This document shows positions 25,600-35,593 of a stretch of DNA of 64,000 bases, piece by piece. The notes under the pieces are model-generated. The model saw nothing but the letters and a program-made list of their open reading frames with translations, did not search any database and had not been told where the DNA came from. The position numbers and the translations under genes were made by a program. Source of the stretch: Bacillus sp. FJAT-26390 (lineage in GTDB: Bacteria > Bacillota > Bacilli > Paenibacillales > Paenibacillaceae); contig NZ_MAQX01000032.1 of NCBI RefSeq assembly GCF_001682865.1, positions 428,888 to 492,887 of the forward strand, given 5' to 3'. Numbering within the stretch: position 1 is the stretch's first letter; each line of letters opens with the position of its first letter.

Positions 25600-27843
25600 A
25601 TGTCAGCAGTTCATTTGAAAAACAACGGAAAATTGTACAGCAAGCTGCTGTTCACGATTACCTTATGCATTGTACTAACGTTATTGGTATCCTCCTTATT
25701 TTATTTCTTCACCTATATGCAAATTGATTTGAAGAAGGCATATCAATCCGACGTGAGCAATTTAACCCAAACGAGCAAAGAAGTGATCAGCATGACTGAG
25801 AGCGCGCAATCCCTATCCTTCCAAATGTATAGAACCTTCAATGTCGCTAAGCTGATGTTCTACACGGAGCCTAACATCTACGATGTGACCGCTGCGATGA
25901 ACGAGCTGAACAACTATTTGAACTCGATGCCTTTTATCGAATCCATCTATGTATACAATTCAGCGAATGGCCTCTTCTACACAGCCAGCCGGCAGGGAGA
26001 GAGCGGCACGTTCAGCAAAGAGGAGCTTGCGGATAAGGGGATACTCGATATACTCGGCAATTTCCAGCAGTACCGTCCGTTTACGCCAATCCCTAGAACG
26101 TACACAACGGTCAGCTTGGCTGGAGAGCAGTTAACGAAGGCGTACACTTATTTAGGGTTTGATGCCATCGGCAAAACGCAAACGGTTAATTCCGCCGTTA
26201 TCATTAATATTTCATCCGCTTGGATCAATAAGGACATTGGCGTGAATAAGAGCGACAGCGAGGGGAAATCGTTTATATTGGACAATCAGGAGCGTCTTCT
26301 GTCAGGCGATTCGCTGCTGCCGAAGCAATTAAGCGATAAGGACAATGCGCTGCTTACCAATAAAATAAGAAATAAGGAATCCGGCTATATCGTTGCGGAT
26401 TTTGAAGGCAAAAAATCTCTTGTCTCCTATACCTCGCCGGATTCGCTGGACTGGCAATATGTACGCGTTACGCCTTACAAGCAGGTAACCAAAGCGATCT
26501 ATTCCATCCGCAATATGACGATATTGATCGCTGCGGTTATTTTGGTCATTGGCTTATTCATATCATGGCTGCTCTCTCGCATGCTGTACCGCCCGATCCA
26601 TCAGATCATGAGCAAAATGAACATTCTGGAGACAGAGAAACGTAACAGCTCCTATACGATCAGGCAAAATATGCTGCGCAGCCTTATCCAAGGCTCGCAG
26701 TCGCTGCAGACGAGTACCCAGCTTCAAAGGCTGTCCCATGTAGGGATCACCTTTGATTTCAATTCACGTTACCGGGTCGTCCTGTTAAAAATAGACCAGC
26801 TTGCCGCCCTGCGGCAAACGCGCGGCGATGATCTGCATGTCTACAAATTCGCGATTATGAATATCAGCGGGGAAATCGGACTGAAGCATTACCGGGTAGA
26901 GACGGTCGATATGGATGCCGATTATGTTATTATGCTTCTTAATCGTCTCGATGATACCGATGAATCTGATGATGAGCTGCTTCGGACGGTGCTCGGCCAA
27001 ATTCAACAATCGTCGTTGGATTATTTGAAAATTGGCCTCTCCGTTACTTACAGCCCGGAAGCTTACCAAGCGCAGCATCTATCCCATCTCTATAAGCTGG
27101 TGAAGGAAGCATCGCAGCATCGCTTATTTTATGGGCATGGCTGCTTGATTGACGCCCAGGATATCATGGGCTTAAAATCAAAGGAGTATATTTTCCCGGT
27201 TGACCGTGAACGGAAATTGACGGACGCCTTGATGACCTCCAAGACGGAGGAAGCGAAGAAGCTGTTCGCGGAAATCGTGCAGGAGACAGCGGCGTATCCC
27301 ATTCATGTCGTGCAGCTTGCCATCTCCCATCTGACGATGACAGTCAACAACATTTTGTTCACGATACAGAAAAATAACTGTCTCGACGTTGAAGCGAGCC
27401 TCAGCATCCACATTCCATCGCCTGACCATTTTGAAACGATTAATGAAGTGAATGACATTTTCTTCTCGTTGTTCGACGATATCCAGACGAAGCTGTCAGC
27501 GAAGCGCTCGACGAAGCAAAGTGATTTGATCCGCAAGATCAACGAGCTTATTCAACGGGAATACGCCAATCCGAACCTTAGCTTGAACTGGATTGCCGAC
27601 GAGCTGGATATGTCCTCCATCTACTTAAGCCGGGTTTATAAGCAGCAGACGTTAAGCGCAATCGTTGATGTCATTAATAATGTGCGGCTGGAGCGGGCGC
27701 AGGAGCATTTGGAGAATACCGACTGGTCCATCGTCGACATCGCGGTGAAGAGCGGCTATACAAGCAGCTCTTATTTCCATCGCATGTTCAAGAAGAGCTT
27801 CGGCGTGACGCCTTCCGACTACCGGAAAATGAAGCTCGGTTAA
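25600..27843 (+). CDS. Membrane-anchored AraC-family sensor-regulator
   Basis: 747 aa with AGAGGGGGG before ATG. TM1 is about 14-38 and TM2 about 302-325, enclosing a ~260-residue extracellular sensor of the Cache type. A cytoplasmic linker leads to a C-terminal AraC helix-turn-helix pair (LSLNWIADELDMSSIYLSRV; DWSIVDIAVKSGYTSSSYFH, then RMFKKSFGVTPSDYRK). Such one-protein systems are frequent in Paenibacillus beside sugar ABC and glycosidase genes, sensing sugar outside and activating transcription. The likely targets are the divergent GH42 gene and the permease operon. Confidence 0.9.
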   Translation: MSAVHLKNNGKLYSKLLFTITLCIVLTLLVSSLFYFFTYMQIDLKKAYQSDVSNLTQTSKEVISMTESAQSLSFQMYRTFNVAKLMFYTEPNIYDVTAAMNELNNYLNSMPFIESIYVYNSANGLFYTASRQGESGTFSKEELADKGILDILGNFQQYRPFTPIPRTYTTVSLAGEQLTKAYTYLGFDAIGKTQTVNSAVIINISSAWINKDIGVNKSDSEGKSFILDNQERLLSGDSLLPKQLSDKDNALLTNKIRNKESGYIVADFEGKKSLVSYTSPDSLDWQYVRVTPYKQVTKAIYSIRNMTILIAAVILVIGLFISWLLSRMLYRPIHQIMSKMNILETEKRNSSYTIRQNMLRSLIQGSQSLQTSTQLQRLSHVGITFDFNSRYRVVLLKIDQLAALRQTRGDDLHVYKFAIMNISGEIGLKHYRVETVDMDADYVIMLLNRLDDTDESDDELLRTVLGQIQQSSLDYLKIGLSVTYSPEAYQAQHLSHLYKLVKEASQHRLFYGHGCLIDAQDIMGLKSKEYIFPVDRERKLTDALMTSKTEEAKKLFAEIVQETAAYPIHVVQLAISHLTMTVNNILFTIQKNNCLDVEASLSIHIPSPDHFETINEVNDIFFSLFDDIQTKLSAKRSTKQSDLIRKINELIQREYANPNLSLNWIADELDMSSIYLSRVYKQQTLSAIVDVINNVRLERAQEHLENTDWSIVDIAVKSGYTSSSYFHRMFKKSFGVTPSDYRKMKLG

Positions 27844-27883
27844 AGCGTACTTATCATACTAACACGGGGTAGGAGTAGATATT

Positions 27884-28267
27884 TTGAATAGACAGCAGGT
27901 CTTTACCGGCTCGCCTTGGGAGCCTCTTGTAGGATATTGCCGCGCTATACGGGTAGGCAATCGCATCGAAGTAGCGGGAACGACGGCGATGAAGGACGGC
28001 GAGGTTGTCGGGATCGGCAATCCATACGAGCAAACGAAATATATTTTGCAAACGATCGAGAAGGCGCTGAATGAGCTGGGGGCTGATATGTCCCATGTCT
28101 TACGCACAAGAATGTTTGTAACGGACATCTCCAAGTGGGAAGAGATCGGCAAGGCGCACGGCGAGTTTTTCAAACAGATTCAGCCTGTTGCGACGATGGT
28201 GGAGGTAAAAGCGCTGATCGACCCTCTTATGCTCGTTGAAATAGAAGTTGAAGCATCTCTGGATTAA
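27884..28267 (+). CDS. RidA family (YjgF/UK114) protein
   Basis: 127 aa from TTG with GGTAGGAG 8 bp upstream. Typical RidA fold with VGYCRAIRVGNRIEVAGTTA and the C-terminal MLVEIEVEA. RidA hydrolyses reactive enamine/imine intermediates of PLP enzymes. The usual arginine of the active site, here in VLRTRMFVTD, is present, although the C-terminal Glu motif is modified. It follows the AraC gene by 40 bp but is probably independent of sugar use. Confidence 0.88.
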   Translation: MNRQQVFTGSPWEPLVGYCRAIRVGNRIEVAGTTAMKDGEVVGIGNPYEQTKYILQTIEKALNELGADMSHVLRTRMFVTDISKWEEIGKAHGEFFKQIQPVATMVEVKALIDPLMLVEIEVEASLD

Positions 28268-28287
28268 ATACGCCTGTTTATCTATTT

Positions 28288-28337
28288 AAAAAGGCCGTGC
28301 AGGTGCAGGCTGGTTATCCTGCGCTCGCTCGGCTTTT
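28288..28337 (+). terminator. Terminator after the RidA gene
   Basis: GGCCG ... CGGC outer stem with TGCAGG/CCTGCG inner pairing and a following T6 run. Confidence 0.6.
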
Positions 28338-28369
28338 TTCGGGCTTGTATAACAATTGGTTTTCCCTCG

Positions 28370-29122
28370 TTAATCCCAGCGTGTCAATACAATCGGGCCT
28401 TCCTTTGTAATCGCTACCGTATGTTCGAATTGTGCTGCCCATGCCCCGTCCCTCGTGCGCGCCGTCCAGCCGTCCTGCGTAATGTATACGTCCGCCCTTC
28501 CTGCCGTTATGATGGGCTCTATCGTAATGACCATGCCTTCTTCCAGCTCTATTCCCTGTCCAGGAATGCCTCTGTGCATGACCTCCGGAAATTCGTGCAT
28601 GCTTCTGCCGATGCCATGGCCAACGAACGCCGTCACAACCTCAAAGCCAGCCCTCTCCGCTCTCGTCTGCACCGCATAACCGATGTCGCCCAGCCGATTG
28701 CCAAGCTTAGCTTGCTTTATGCCGTCGAGCAGCGCTTGCTCTGCTGCAAGCAGCAGCTTTTCGGTAGCATAGTTCGTCTTGCCGATCGCGTAAGTCCATG
28801 CGGAATCCGCCTTCCAGCCATCCAAGTCAGCAACCATATCAATCGTAACGATATCACCCGCTTCAAGCGGCTCTGAATCAGGAAAGCCATGGCAGACAAC
28901 CTCATTAACGGAAGCACACGTGGCAAACGGGTATCCCTTATAGCCCTTCTGTGCTGGCGTTGCTCCCCGGTCAAGCATGAACCGTTCAACAAAACGATCA
29001 ATTTCCTGCGTCGTAACTCCCGGCGCGATCCTCTTCGAGAGCGCCTTGTGACAGGCAGCGACGATACGTCCAGCCTTGCGAATACCCCGAATATGTTCCT
29101 TCGTTTTCAAATCCACTGCCAT
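28370..29122 (-). CDS. map: Methionine aminopeptidase, type I
   Basis: 250 aa from the ATG at 29122, preceded by AAGGAGG at 11 bp. It removes N-terminal Met from nascent proteins using two metal ions. Ligands are Asp in DIVTIDMVADLDGWKAD, His in GHGIGRSMHE, and Glu in ITIEPI and WAAQFEHTVAI. No SH3 or zinc extension, so type Ia. A second map-like gene may exist elsewhere with secY. The leader contains two tandem GTTTTGC-type palindromes. Confidence 0.93.
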   Translation of the reverse strand: MAVDLKTKEHIRGIRKAGRIVAACHKALSKRIAPGVTTQEIDRFVERFMLDRGATPAQKGYKGYPFATCASVNEVVCHGFPDSEPLEAGDIVTIDMVADLDGWKADSAWTYAIGKTNYATEKLLLAAEQALLDGIKQAKLGNRLGDIGYAVQTRAERAGFEVVTAFVGHGIGRSMHEFPEVMHRGIPGQGIELEEGMVITIEPIITAGRADVYITQDGWTARTRDGAWAAQFEHTVAITKEGPIVLTRWD

Positions 29123-29142
29123 GTGTGTACTAACCTCCTTAA

Positions 29143-29213
29143 GGTTTTGCGAAGCAAAATCCACTCCGTAAGCTTAGACCTAGGTTTTGAGGTAGCAAAA
29201 TTCACTTCGTACG
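29143..29213. repeat. Two tandem ~30-bp palindromic units upstream of map
   Basis: Unit 1 (29143-29172) contains TTTTGCGAAGCAAAA followed by CACTCCGTAAG. Unit 2 (29183-29213) contains TTTTGAGGTAGCAAAA and CACTTCGTACG, offset ~40 bp. A second pair with the same ~39-bp period lies at 44704-44769 upstream of an AraC gene. Confidence 0.7.
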
Positions 29214-29469
29214 ATTAACAAACCTGCGATAACGAGTAGATTTGTCTATGTATAACTTATTCGGGAAAAAGGAGCCACATGCCGAACATATATGGCGAAA
29301 TTATGATTGCGTGGGTTAAATACGAATATTTAACAAGGCGGTCAGCCCTTTAATTCCTAATGTATGGTTTTATGTAAAATAATAACTTTTCTCTGGCGGG
29401 CGGGTTACGATTACGACAGCGGGATAAGCTTTTAGAAAATGACCAATAAGGCAGAAGATAAACAAAAAA
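29214..29469. other. Intergenic region without recognised gene
   Basis: AT-rich, about 250 bp. It probably carries the map promoter. No open frame with a credible ribosome site was seen. Confidence 0.5.
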
Positions 29470-29505
29470 GGCTTTGTACCCTGCCGGAAGGCAGTTTACA
29501 AAGCC
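29470..29505 (-). terminator. Terminator of the 62-aa gene
   Basis: GGCTTTGTA (29470-29478) pairs with TACAAAGCC (29497-29505), with inner CTGCC/GGCAG. The minus-strand continuation is TTTTTTGTTT. Confidence 0.85.
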
Positions 29506-29522
29506 GTATTATACATGATGAG

Positions 29523-29711
29523 TTAGCTGACCGAGGAGTTCATTCTGCCTAATTCATTTTCCACCAATGTCGTCAATTCATCCTCGTAGCCTCCGGTGAT
29601 CCGGTACTTGCGAATATACTCCTTAACAAATTTACGCGGGTCCTTGGGTTGAAAAATTCTCGTGAGTTCCTTCAGGCTTTCCTTGACTTCATTCTGGCTA
29701 TGCTTCGCCAT
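29523..29711 (-). CDS. Small hypothetical protein (62 aa)
   Basis: Strong GGGGAGGAGA site, ATG start and a perfect terminator 17 bp after the stop, so it is very likely expressed. Predicted all-helical and charged (VKESLKELTRIFQPKDPRKF), cytoplasmic. No family recognised. Confidence 0.75.
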   Translation of the reverse strand: MAKHSQNEVKESLKELTRIFQPKDPRKFVKEYIRKYRITGGYEDELTTLVENELGRMNSSVS

Positions 29712-29892
29712 GAAATCTCCTCCCCTTTACGTTGGATGGTCGTCCTAAACAGCATAATACGAGACCGCATGCGGCGGTTACACCGCAAGAACCCCCATTC
29801 GGTGCAGGTAACTCCATGGCCAATGAGTCACAATGTTCGCATTTTTCTTACTATTATAACATTTTGGTTTCGAATATGAAAGTTAACAATTA

Positions 29893-30114
29893 TTAATCTG
29901 GAGGCAAGACATGTTCGGGTTTGCTATCCTTATTATGCCCGTTATCCATTAGCTTTACTGCATTGTTAACGGTTGGAGGCGAGACATCGGCTGCCGGATG
30001 TGAAGTGGAAGAGAGCCTGTCTTTACGAAACATTCTTAAATATGCGATCACGCCTATAATGGCAACCACAATTCCGAATGCCAGCACCAACGTTGTAACC
30101 CAGCCTTGCACCAT
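29893..30114 (-). CDS. Small single-pass membrane protein (73 aa)
   Basis: One N-terminal helix (about residues 7-27, TLVLAFGIVVAIIGVIAYLR) followed by a hydrophilic, Pro/Asn-rich tail. ATG has GAAAGGAGGCG upstream. No family recognised. It lies apart from its neighbours. Confidence 0.7.
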   Translation of the reverse strand: MVQGWVTTLVLAFGIVVAIIGVIAYLRMFRKDRLSSTSHPAADVSPPTVNNAVKLMDNGHNKDSKPEHVLPPD

Positions 30115-30253
30115 GTCCTCGCCTCCTTTCCTCTACTACATTTATCGGTAAAATACGGCTAAATATTAGTCATTTTTAAAGCCTTTATACTTTCCATATA
30201 TTAGATATTATAGCGAATTGGAAGCGGGCAAGCAAATTGCCCCTTCCAGCCCG

Positions 30254-30682
30254 CTAAATGATTCGATAAGTGCCCATTCCAAGCCCAAGCAGCTTGCCTC
30301 CGTCATCCTTAACCTGCGCTTGCAGCGTCAGCGAACGTTTTGTCCGGTGCACCAGCTCAGCCTCGCATACGATGACGCCGCCTTTGCTGCTGGCAAGAAA
30401 CTGTGTATTTAAATTCGCCGTAACCGTTCGCTCATCCGGCATCGCCAGCATGACCACGAGTCCCATTGCATTATCCAGCAGAGACATAAGCACGCCGCCG
30501 TGAACGATGCCAAGCAAATTCAAATGCCTCTCCGTCGCATCTAAGCAGATGGTTGCCTTATTGCCGCTGGCCTGCACAACCTCACAGCCGAGCACTCCCC
30601 AAAACGTTGCCTGCGCCCGCTCCGCAAGCCTTGTCAAGTGACCGGCCTGGTCTGCCTGCTGAATAAACCATTCCTCATCCAT
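30254..30682 (-). CDS. Hotdog-fold thioesterase (PaaI family)
   Basis: 142 aa from the ATG at 30682. HGGVLMSLLDNAMG is the PaaI/YbgC-like catalytic helix region and TANLNTQFLASSKGG the second strand pair. It hydrolyses acyl-CoA thioesters. Its start is 6 bp after the acyl-CoA ligase stop, so it is the last gene of the fatty-acid operon and may recycle CoA from stalled intermediates. Confidence 0.88.
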   Translation of the reverse strand: MDEEWFIQQADQAGHLTRLAERAQATFWGVLGCEVVQASGNKATICLDATERHLNLLGIVHGGVLMSLLDNAMGLVVMLAMPDERTVTANLNTQFLASSKGGVIVCEAELVHRTKRSLTLQAQVKDDGGKLLGLGMGTYRII

Positions 30683-30687
30683 GCCGT

Positions 30688-32463
30688 TCACTCTCCCTTA
30701 TCCTTGGCGGCCTGCTTCTCCGCTTCCTCCTCCTGCAGCTTCCGGCGGAGCACCTTCCCGACCATTGTCTTTGGAAGCGTTTCCCGAAAGGAATAGTGAT
30801 GAGGCACTTTGTAAGACGCTAACCGTTCTCTGCACCATCGGTCTAGCTGGCTGCTCGAAACCTGCCAGCCCTCCTTAAACACGATAAATGCTTTCACCGT
30901 CTCGCCCCGGTATTCATCCTTCACCCCGATAACGGCTGCTTCACGTACAGCCGGATGCTCGAACAGCACTTCCTCTACCTCGCGCGGATAAATGTTGAAT
31001 CCCCCTGCGATGATCACATCCTTGATCCGATCCATTACGGTAAAGAAACCGTCTGCATCCATCGTCCCGAGATCGCCTGTATACAGCCAGCCGTCCCGCA
31101 GCACCTGTTCGGTTTCCACTGGCTTATTCCAGTAGCCCTGCATAACCTGCGGACCGCGTACAACTAGCTCGCCAAGCTCGCCTATCCCCACCCTTTCACC
31201 GGTTTCCGGGCTAATAACCGCTGCATCGGTGTCGGGGAGAGGTATGCCGATCGTGCCGATTTTGCGATGTCCCCATATTGGGTTTGCATGTGTGACGGGT
31301 GACGCTTCCGATAGGCCGTAGCCTTCTATCAGCCTGCCTCCGGTCATTGACTCGAACTGCTCCTGCACCTCAAGCGGCAATGCCGACGATCCGCTTATGC
31401 ACACATTAATAGAAGAAAGATCGGTTTTGGCAGCAGCTTTATGGTGGATAAGCGCCACATACATCGTGGGCGCCCCCGGAAAAATCGTCGGCTTCTGCTG
31501 ATTGATCGTTTGCAGCACCGTCTCTACCTCAAAACGAGGAAGCAAAATAAGCGTGCCTGCGCGCAGCACCGACATATTCATTAATACCGTTAATCCAAAC
31601 ACGTGAAACAGAGGCAGCGCCGCAAGAAAACGTTCCTTGCCATCCTCCGCCTTGTAGCACCAAGCGGAGATTTGCATCGTGTTGGCGATGAGATTGCCAT
31701 GCGACAGCATCACGCCCTTTGGCGTGCCTGTCGTGCCTCCCGTGTATTGCAGCACGGCTAGCTCTGCGCTCTTGGCAGGCGCGGGCAGCGGCGTGGACGG
31801 CTTCTTCGCGGCCAGCAGCTTCCTGTAGCTGACTACGCCAAAGCTGCCATAAGGAATGTCTGCGCGAAAGCCCTCTTTGCGCTGCTTAAGGGGATAGAGC
31901 AAATTTTTCGGAAACGGAAGCCCATCCTTAATCGACGTAATGACGGCATGCCTAAGCTTAGGCAGCGGCCCCTCCTCGGGAAGCTTGCCGCGAACCCGTG
32001 ACAAACGCGGATAGAGCATATCGACCGTAATAATGGCGACGGCGCCGCTATCATTCAGCTGATGCTCCAGCTCTCGTTCAACGTAAAGCGGATTTGTCTG
32101 CACGACGATGCCGCCTGCAAGCAGTACGCCGTAATAGGCTACGACTGCCTGCGGGCAATTCGGAAGCATAATCGCCACGCGGTCTCCTTTGGCGATGCCG
32201 AGTGAAAGGAGACCGTATGCGAGGCGGACAGCATCATCATGAAGCTGCCCGTAGGTTAAGATTTTGCCGAGAAAATGAACCGCCGTATGGTTCGGATAAC
32301 GATTAACCGCATTTAATAAAAATTGGACGATGCTCTGATCGGGATAGCTCTGCGAAGGAGAAACTTCCTTCGGGTAATGACGTAGCCATGGACGCGCGAG
32401 CTTTTCAGCTTCGGCGGGCGGTTGTTCGGGCAAAGACGGGTCTTCCGGTCTGAGCGAATCCAT
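30688..32463 (-). CDS. fadD: Long-chain fatty-acid-CoA ligase
   Basis: 591 aa. The ANL-superfamily signature YTGGTTGTPKGVMLSHGN (AMP/Pi loop), YGLSEASP, GWLYTGDLG and C-terminal lysine in KTMVGKVLRRKL are intact. It activates fatty acids with ATP and CoA as the entry step to beta-oxidation. It follows fadE by 15 bp. The Bacillus homologue is usually called LcfA or LcfB; fadD is used here as the general symbol. Confidence 0.93.
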   Translation of the reverse strand: MDSLRPEDPSLPEQPPAEAEKLARPWLRHYPKEVSPSQSYPDQSIVQFLLNAVNRYPNHTAVHFLGKILTYGQLHDDAVRLAYGLLSLGIAKGDRVAIMLPNCPQAVVAYYGVLLAGGIVVQTNPLYVERELEHQLNDSGAVAIITVDMLYPRLSRVRGKLPEEGPLPKLRHAVITSIKDGLPFPKNLLYPLKQRKEGFRADIPYGSFGVVSYRKLLAAKKPSTPLPAPAKSAELAVLQYTGGTTGTPKGVMLSHGNLIANTMQISAWCYKAEDGKERFLAALPLFHVFGLTVLMNMSVLRAGTLILLPRFEVETVLQTINQQKPTIFPGAPTMYVALIHHKAAAKTDLSSINVCISGSSALPLEVQEQFESMTGGRLIEGYGLSEASPVTHANPIWGHRKIGTIGIPLPDTDAAVISPETGERVGIGELGELVVRGPQVMQGYWNKPVETEQVLRDGWLYTGDLGTMDADGFFTVMDRIKDVIIAGGFNIYPREVEEVLFEHPAVREAAVIGVKDEYRGETVKAFIVFKEGWQVSSSQLDRWCRERLASYKVPHHYSFRETLPKTMVGKVLRRKLQEEEAEKQAAKDKGE

Positions 32464-32478
32464 TCATGCTCTCCCCCT

Positions 32479-34269
32479 TCACACGACATAATGCTCACTC
32501 CGTATAACACGTGCGGCAATCGTTCGCTTCAAGGCTACCGTATCGGATAGCGGCGCGCGCATTAGCTTTTTCAGAATAGAAAGCTGCATTTGCAGTCCGT
32601 CTCCCTGCTCCAGGGAAGCAAGCGCAAGCTTCGCCAGCGACTCCACCTTCTCCATGGATTCCTGCACGAAAACCGTCGTCATCGCAATGACATTGTCCGT
32701 TTTCTCCGAGACAGCGCCGCCGCTTTGCTTCCACATTTTTTGCGAGCGCAGCAGCACGCTTTCCATGGCAAATATGTTAATCATGAGATCGGCAAGCGAG
32801 CAGAGCACCTCTTGCTCCTGCTCCAGCCGCAGCCCCAGCTTCTGCACGGCAAGCCCGCCTATGGCGAGGAACGTCTTTTTTGCCTGCGCAACGCGGTACG
32901 CTTCCTTGCTAAGCGGCTTCTCAAATGGCGGAAGCGGCATCGGCTGCACCAGCTCGGCTTGCAGGGCACGCGCTTTGCGCAGCAGCGGCAGCTCGCCCTT
33001 TAGCGCCTTCTTCATCAGCGTGCCGGGAATGAGCATCCGGTTAATTTCGTTCGTCCCTTCAAAAATGCGATTGATCCGCGAATCCCGATAAATGCGTTCA
33101 ACCTTGTACTCGCGAATATAGCCGTATCCGCCGTGAATTTGCACCCCTTCATCCGCAACAAAATCGAGTGCTTCAGATGCAAACACCTTGACGATCGAGC
33201 ATTCAATGGCATACTCGCCGATCGCCTTCGCTACCTTCATGCCATCGTCTGCCGCTTCGCCGCCCTGCTCCGTCGTCCTCAGCATCGCATCGATCCAGCC
33301 AGCAGTCCGGTAGACCATACTTTCCAGCACATAGGTGCGAATGTTCATGTCAGCCAGCTTAGCGCCAATGAGCGGATACGAGGAGATCGCCCTGCCGAAT
33401 TGCTTGCGCGTATTGGCATAAGCCGAAGCCAGCTCGATCGTCTCCTTGGATGAGCCAAGGCAGGCTGCCCCAAGCTTGAACCGTCCGATATTCAAAATGT
33501 TAAAAGCGATGTGATGCCCTTTGCCAACCTCCCCAAGCACATTTTCTACGGGAACCGCCACGTCTTCAAAAAACAAAGGCCGCGTCGAGGAACCCTTGAT
33601 GCCCATCTTATGCTCCTCTGGCCCGATACTGAACCCCGGCATTCCTTTCTCGACGATAAACGCGGTAAAATATTCACCGTCAACCTTCGCGTAGACGATA
33701 AACAAATCGGCAAAACCCGCGTTTGTAATGTACAGCTTCGAGCCATTCAGCACATAATGCTTGCCGTCTTGCGATAGCCTTGCTGTCGTCTTAGCCCCCA
33801 AAGCATCCGAACCAGAGGCAGGCTCGGTTAAGCAATAGGCAGCGATTCTCTCTCCTGTCGCAAGCGCAGGAAGATAGGCTTGTTTTTGCGCTTCCGTTCC
33901 GAAAAATACGATAGGCAGCGTGCCAATCCCCGTATGGGCACCTACCGAGAGTGCAAACGACGAAGCGCGCGCGAGCGTCTCTGCCAGCAAAGTCGTGCTC
34001 ACCTTATCGAGACCTAATCCGCCGTAAGCCTCGGGCACGTCGGCGCCTAGCAGCCCCAGCTCGCCGGCTTTGCGCATCAGCTCCACGGTCAAGTCGTAGT
34101 TCAGCGCCTCCAGCTCCGCATCGCGCGGGATAATCTCCGCTTCCAAAAACTGCTGCGCCGCATCCCCCATCATCCGCTGCTCTTCCGTGAAATCCTCGGG
34201 CGTCACAACCGATTCCGGCATACTGTCCTCCACGACAAACCGACCGCCAAAACGTATCGTCTCCGTCAT
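32479..34269 (-). CDS. fadE: Acyl-CoA dehydrogenase
   Basis: 596 aa, the long form found in Bacillus FadE. FAD/substrate motifs CLTEPASGSDA and GSKLYITNAGFAD, and GGYGYIREYKVERIYRDSRI followed by RIFEGTNEINRM with the catalytic Glu of the EGTNE segment. The extra C-terminal ~180 residues are typical of this subgroup. It makes trans-2-enoyl-CoA and passes electrons to ETF. ATG is preceded by AGGGAGA. An ~88-bp gap to fadA suggests possible internal regulation. Confidence 0.93.
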   Translation of the reverse strand: MTETIRFGGRFVVEDSMPESVVTPEDFTEEQRMMGDAAQQFLEAEIIPRDAELEALNYDLTVELMRKAGELGLLGADVPEAYGGLGLDKVSTTLLAETLARASSFALSVGAHTGIGTLPIVFFGTEAQKQAYLPALATGERIAAYCLTEPASGSDALGAKTTARLSQDGKHYVLNGSKLYITNAGFADLFIVYAKVDGEYFTAFIVEKGMPGFSIGPEEHKMGIKGSSTRPLFFEDVAVPVENVLGEVGKGHHIAFNILNIGRFKLGAACLGSSKETIELASAYANTRKQFGRAISSYPLIGAKLADMNIRTYVLESMVYRTAGWIDAMLRTTEQGGEAADDGMKVAKAIGEYAIECSIVKVFASEALDFVADEGVQIHGGYGYIREYKVERIYRDSRINRIFEGTNEINRMLIPGTLMKKALKGELPLLRKARALQAELVQPMPLPPFEKPLSKEAYRVAQAKKTFLAIGGLAVQKLGLRLEQEQEVLCSLADLMINIFAMESVLLRSQKMWKQSGGAVSEKTDNVIAMTTVFVQESMEKVESLAKLALASLEQGDGLQMQLSILKKLMRAPLSDTVALKRTIAARVIRSEHYVV

Positions 34270-34357
34270 GCCGCAGGTCTCCCTTCAGTCTTTCGTTTAT
34301 TAGGCTCGTAAATCATAATGGCCTTTAAAGATTAATAGAATTAGCTGTTCATGCCAT

Positions 34358-35572
34358 TTAGCTGCCGTATACCTCGATTATGCCTGCCGCACCCATTCCG
34401 CCGCCTACACACATCGTCACGACACCGATTCCGCCGCCTCTGCGGCCAAGCTCATGGATGAGCGACACGGTTAGCTTAGTCCCTGTACAGCCCAGCGGAT
34501 GTCCAAGCGCAATTGCTCCGCCGTTCACATTAACAATTTCCGGGTTGATCCCAAGCTCCCGAATAATCGGTACGCATTGCGCGGCAAAAGCTTCATTCAG
34601 CTCGAAGAGATCAACCTGTTCAAGCGTGATCCCTGCTTTGCGCAGCGCCTTCGGCACGGCTTCAATCGGTCCGATGCCCATAACCTCAGGAGCGACGCCA
34701 GCCACGCTATAGCTGCGGAATACGGCGAGCGGCCGCAGCCCCAGCTCCGCGGCGCGTGCTCGGCTCATTACGATGACAGCCGCTGCCCCATCGCTCATCT
34801 GCGAGGTATTGCCTGCCGTAACCGTGCCCTCCCGGGCAAATGAAGGCTTAAGCGGAGCTAAAGTTTGAACGGTCGTCTCCGGCCGCACTCCTTCGTCCGT
34901 ATCGAATTGGATTACCTTCGACCAAGGCCGACCGGCGTCGTTCACGCCTGATCGGCTAGTCGTTATCGGCACGATTTCGGCTTGGAAGCGCCCTGCTTCA
35001 ATCGCTGCCGCCGCCTTGCGGTGGCTCGATGACGCGAAAGCATCCTGCGCCTCGCGCGTCACGCCATAGCGGCGGGCAACCTCTTCCGCGGTATGCCCCA
35101 TGCCCATATACACTTCAGGCCGCGTATCCACGATGGCAGGATGCGGCGACAGCTTAAAGCCCGTCATCGGCACATGGCTCATGCTCTCGACGCCCCCAGC
35201 CGCGATAATATCGGCATCGCCAAGCCGGATGCGCTCCGCTGCATAAGCGATGGCTTGCAGACCCGATGCGCAAAAACGGTTAATGGTAACGGCAGGCGTC
35301 GTAACCGGCAAGCCTGCGTATAGCGAGATGGTGCGGGCCATGTTGAGTCCCTGCTCCCCCTCGGGCATCGCGCAGCCGATAATCACATCCTCCACGAGCT
35401 CCGGCGACAAGGCGGGCACCCGCGCAAGCGCCCCTTGCAGCACCGCCCGCCCTAGATCCTCCGCCCTCGTCTCCGCCAAGCTCCCCTTCGATGCTTTGCC
35501 GACCGCCGTCCTCACCGCAGCAACGATAACGGCATCGCGGTCGTGATCCTCAAACGGTGATGAAGCTGACAT
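34358..35572 (-). CDS. fadA: Acetyl-CoA C-acyltransferase (thiolase)
   Basis: 404 aa. Catalytic Cys in [12 protein letters not shown], His in [12 protein letters not shown] and second Cys in [13 protein letters not shown]. It performs the last step of beta-oxidation, releasing acetyl-CoA. The N-terminal extension of ~12 residues ([10 protein letters not shown]) is unusual but harmless. It starts 21 bp after the fadN stop. Confidence 0.95.
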   Translation of the reverse strand: MSASSPFEDHDRDAVIVAAVRTAVGKASKGSLAETRAEDLGRAVLQGALARVPALSPELVEDVIIGCAMPEGEQGLNMARTISLYAGLPVTTPAVTINRFCASGLQAIAYAAERIRLGDADIIAAGGVESMSHVPMTGFKLSPHPAIVDTRPEVYMGMGHTAEEVARRYGVTREAQDAFASSSHRKAAAAIEAGRFQAEIVPITTSRSGVNDAGRPWSKVIQFDTDEGVRPETTVQTLAPLKPSFAREGTVTAGNTSQMSDGAAAVIVMSRARAAELGLRPLAVFRSYSVAGVAPEVMGIGPIEAVPKALRKAGITLEQVDLFELNEAFAAQCVPIIRELGINPEIVNVNGGAIALGHPLGCTGTKLTVSLIHELGRRGGGIGVVTMCVGGGMGAAGIIEVYGS

Positions 35573-35593
35573 TTCGCACTCCCCCTTTAAAAG

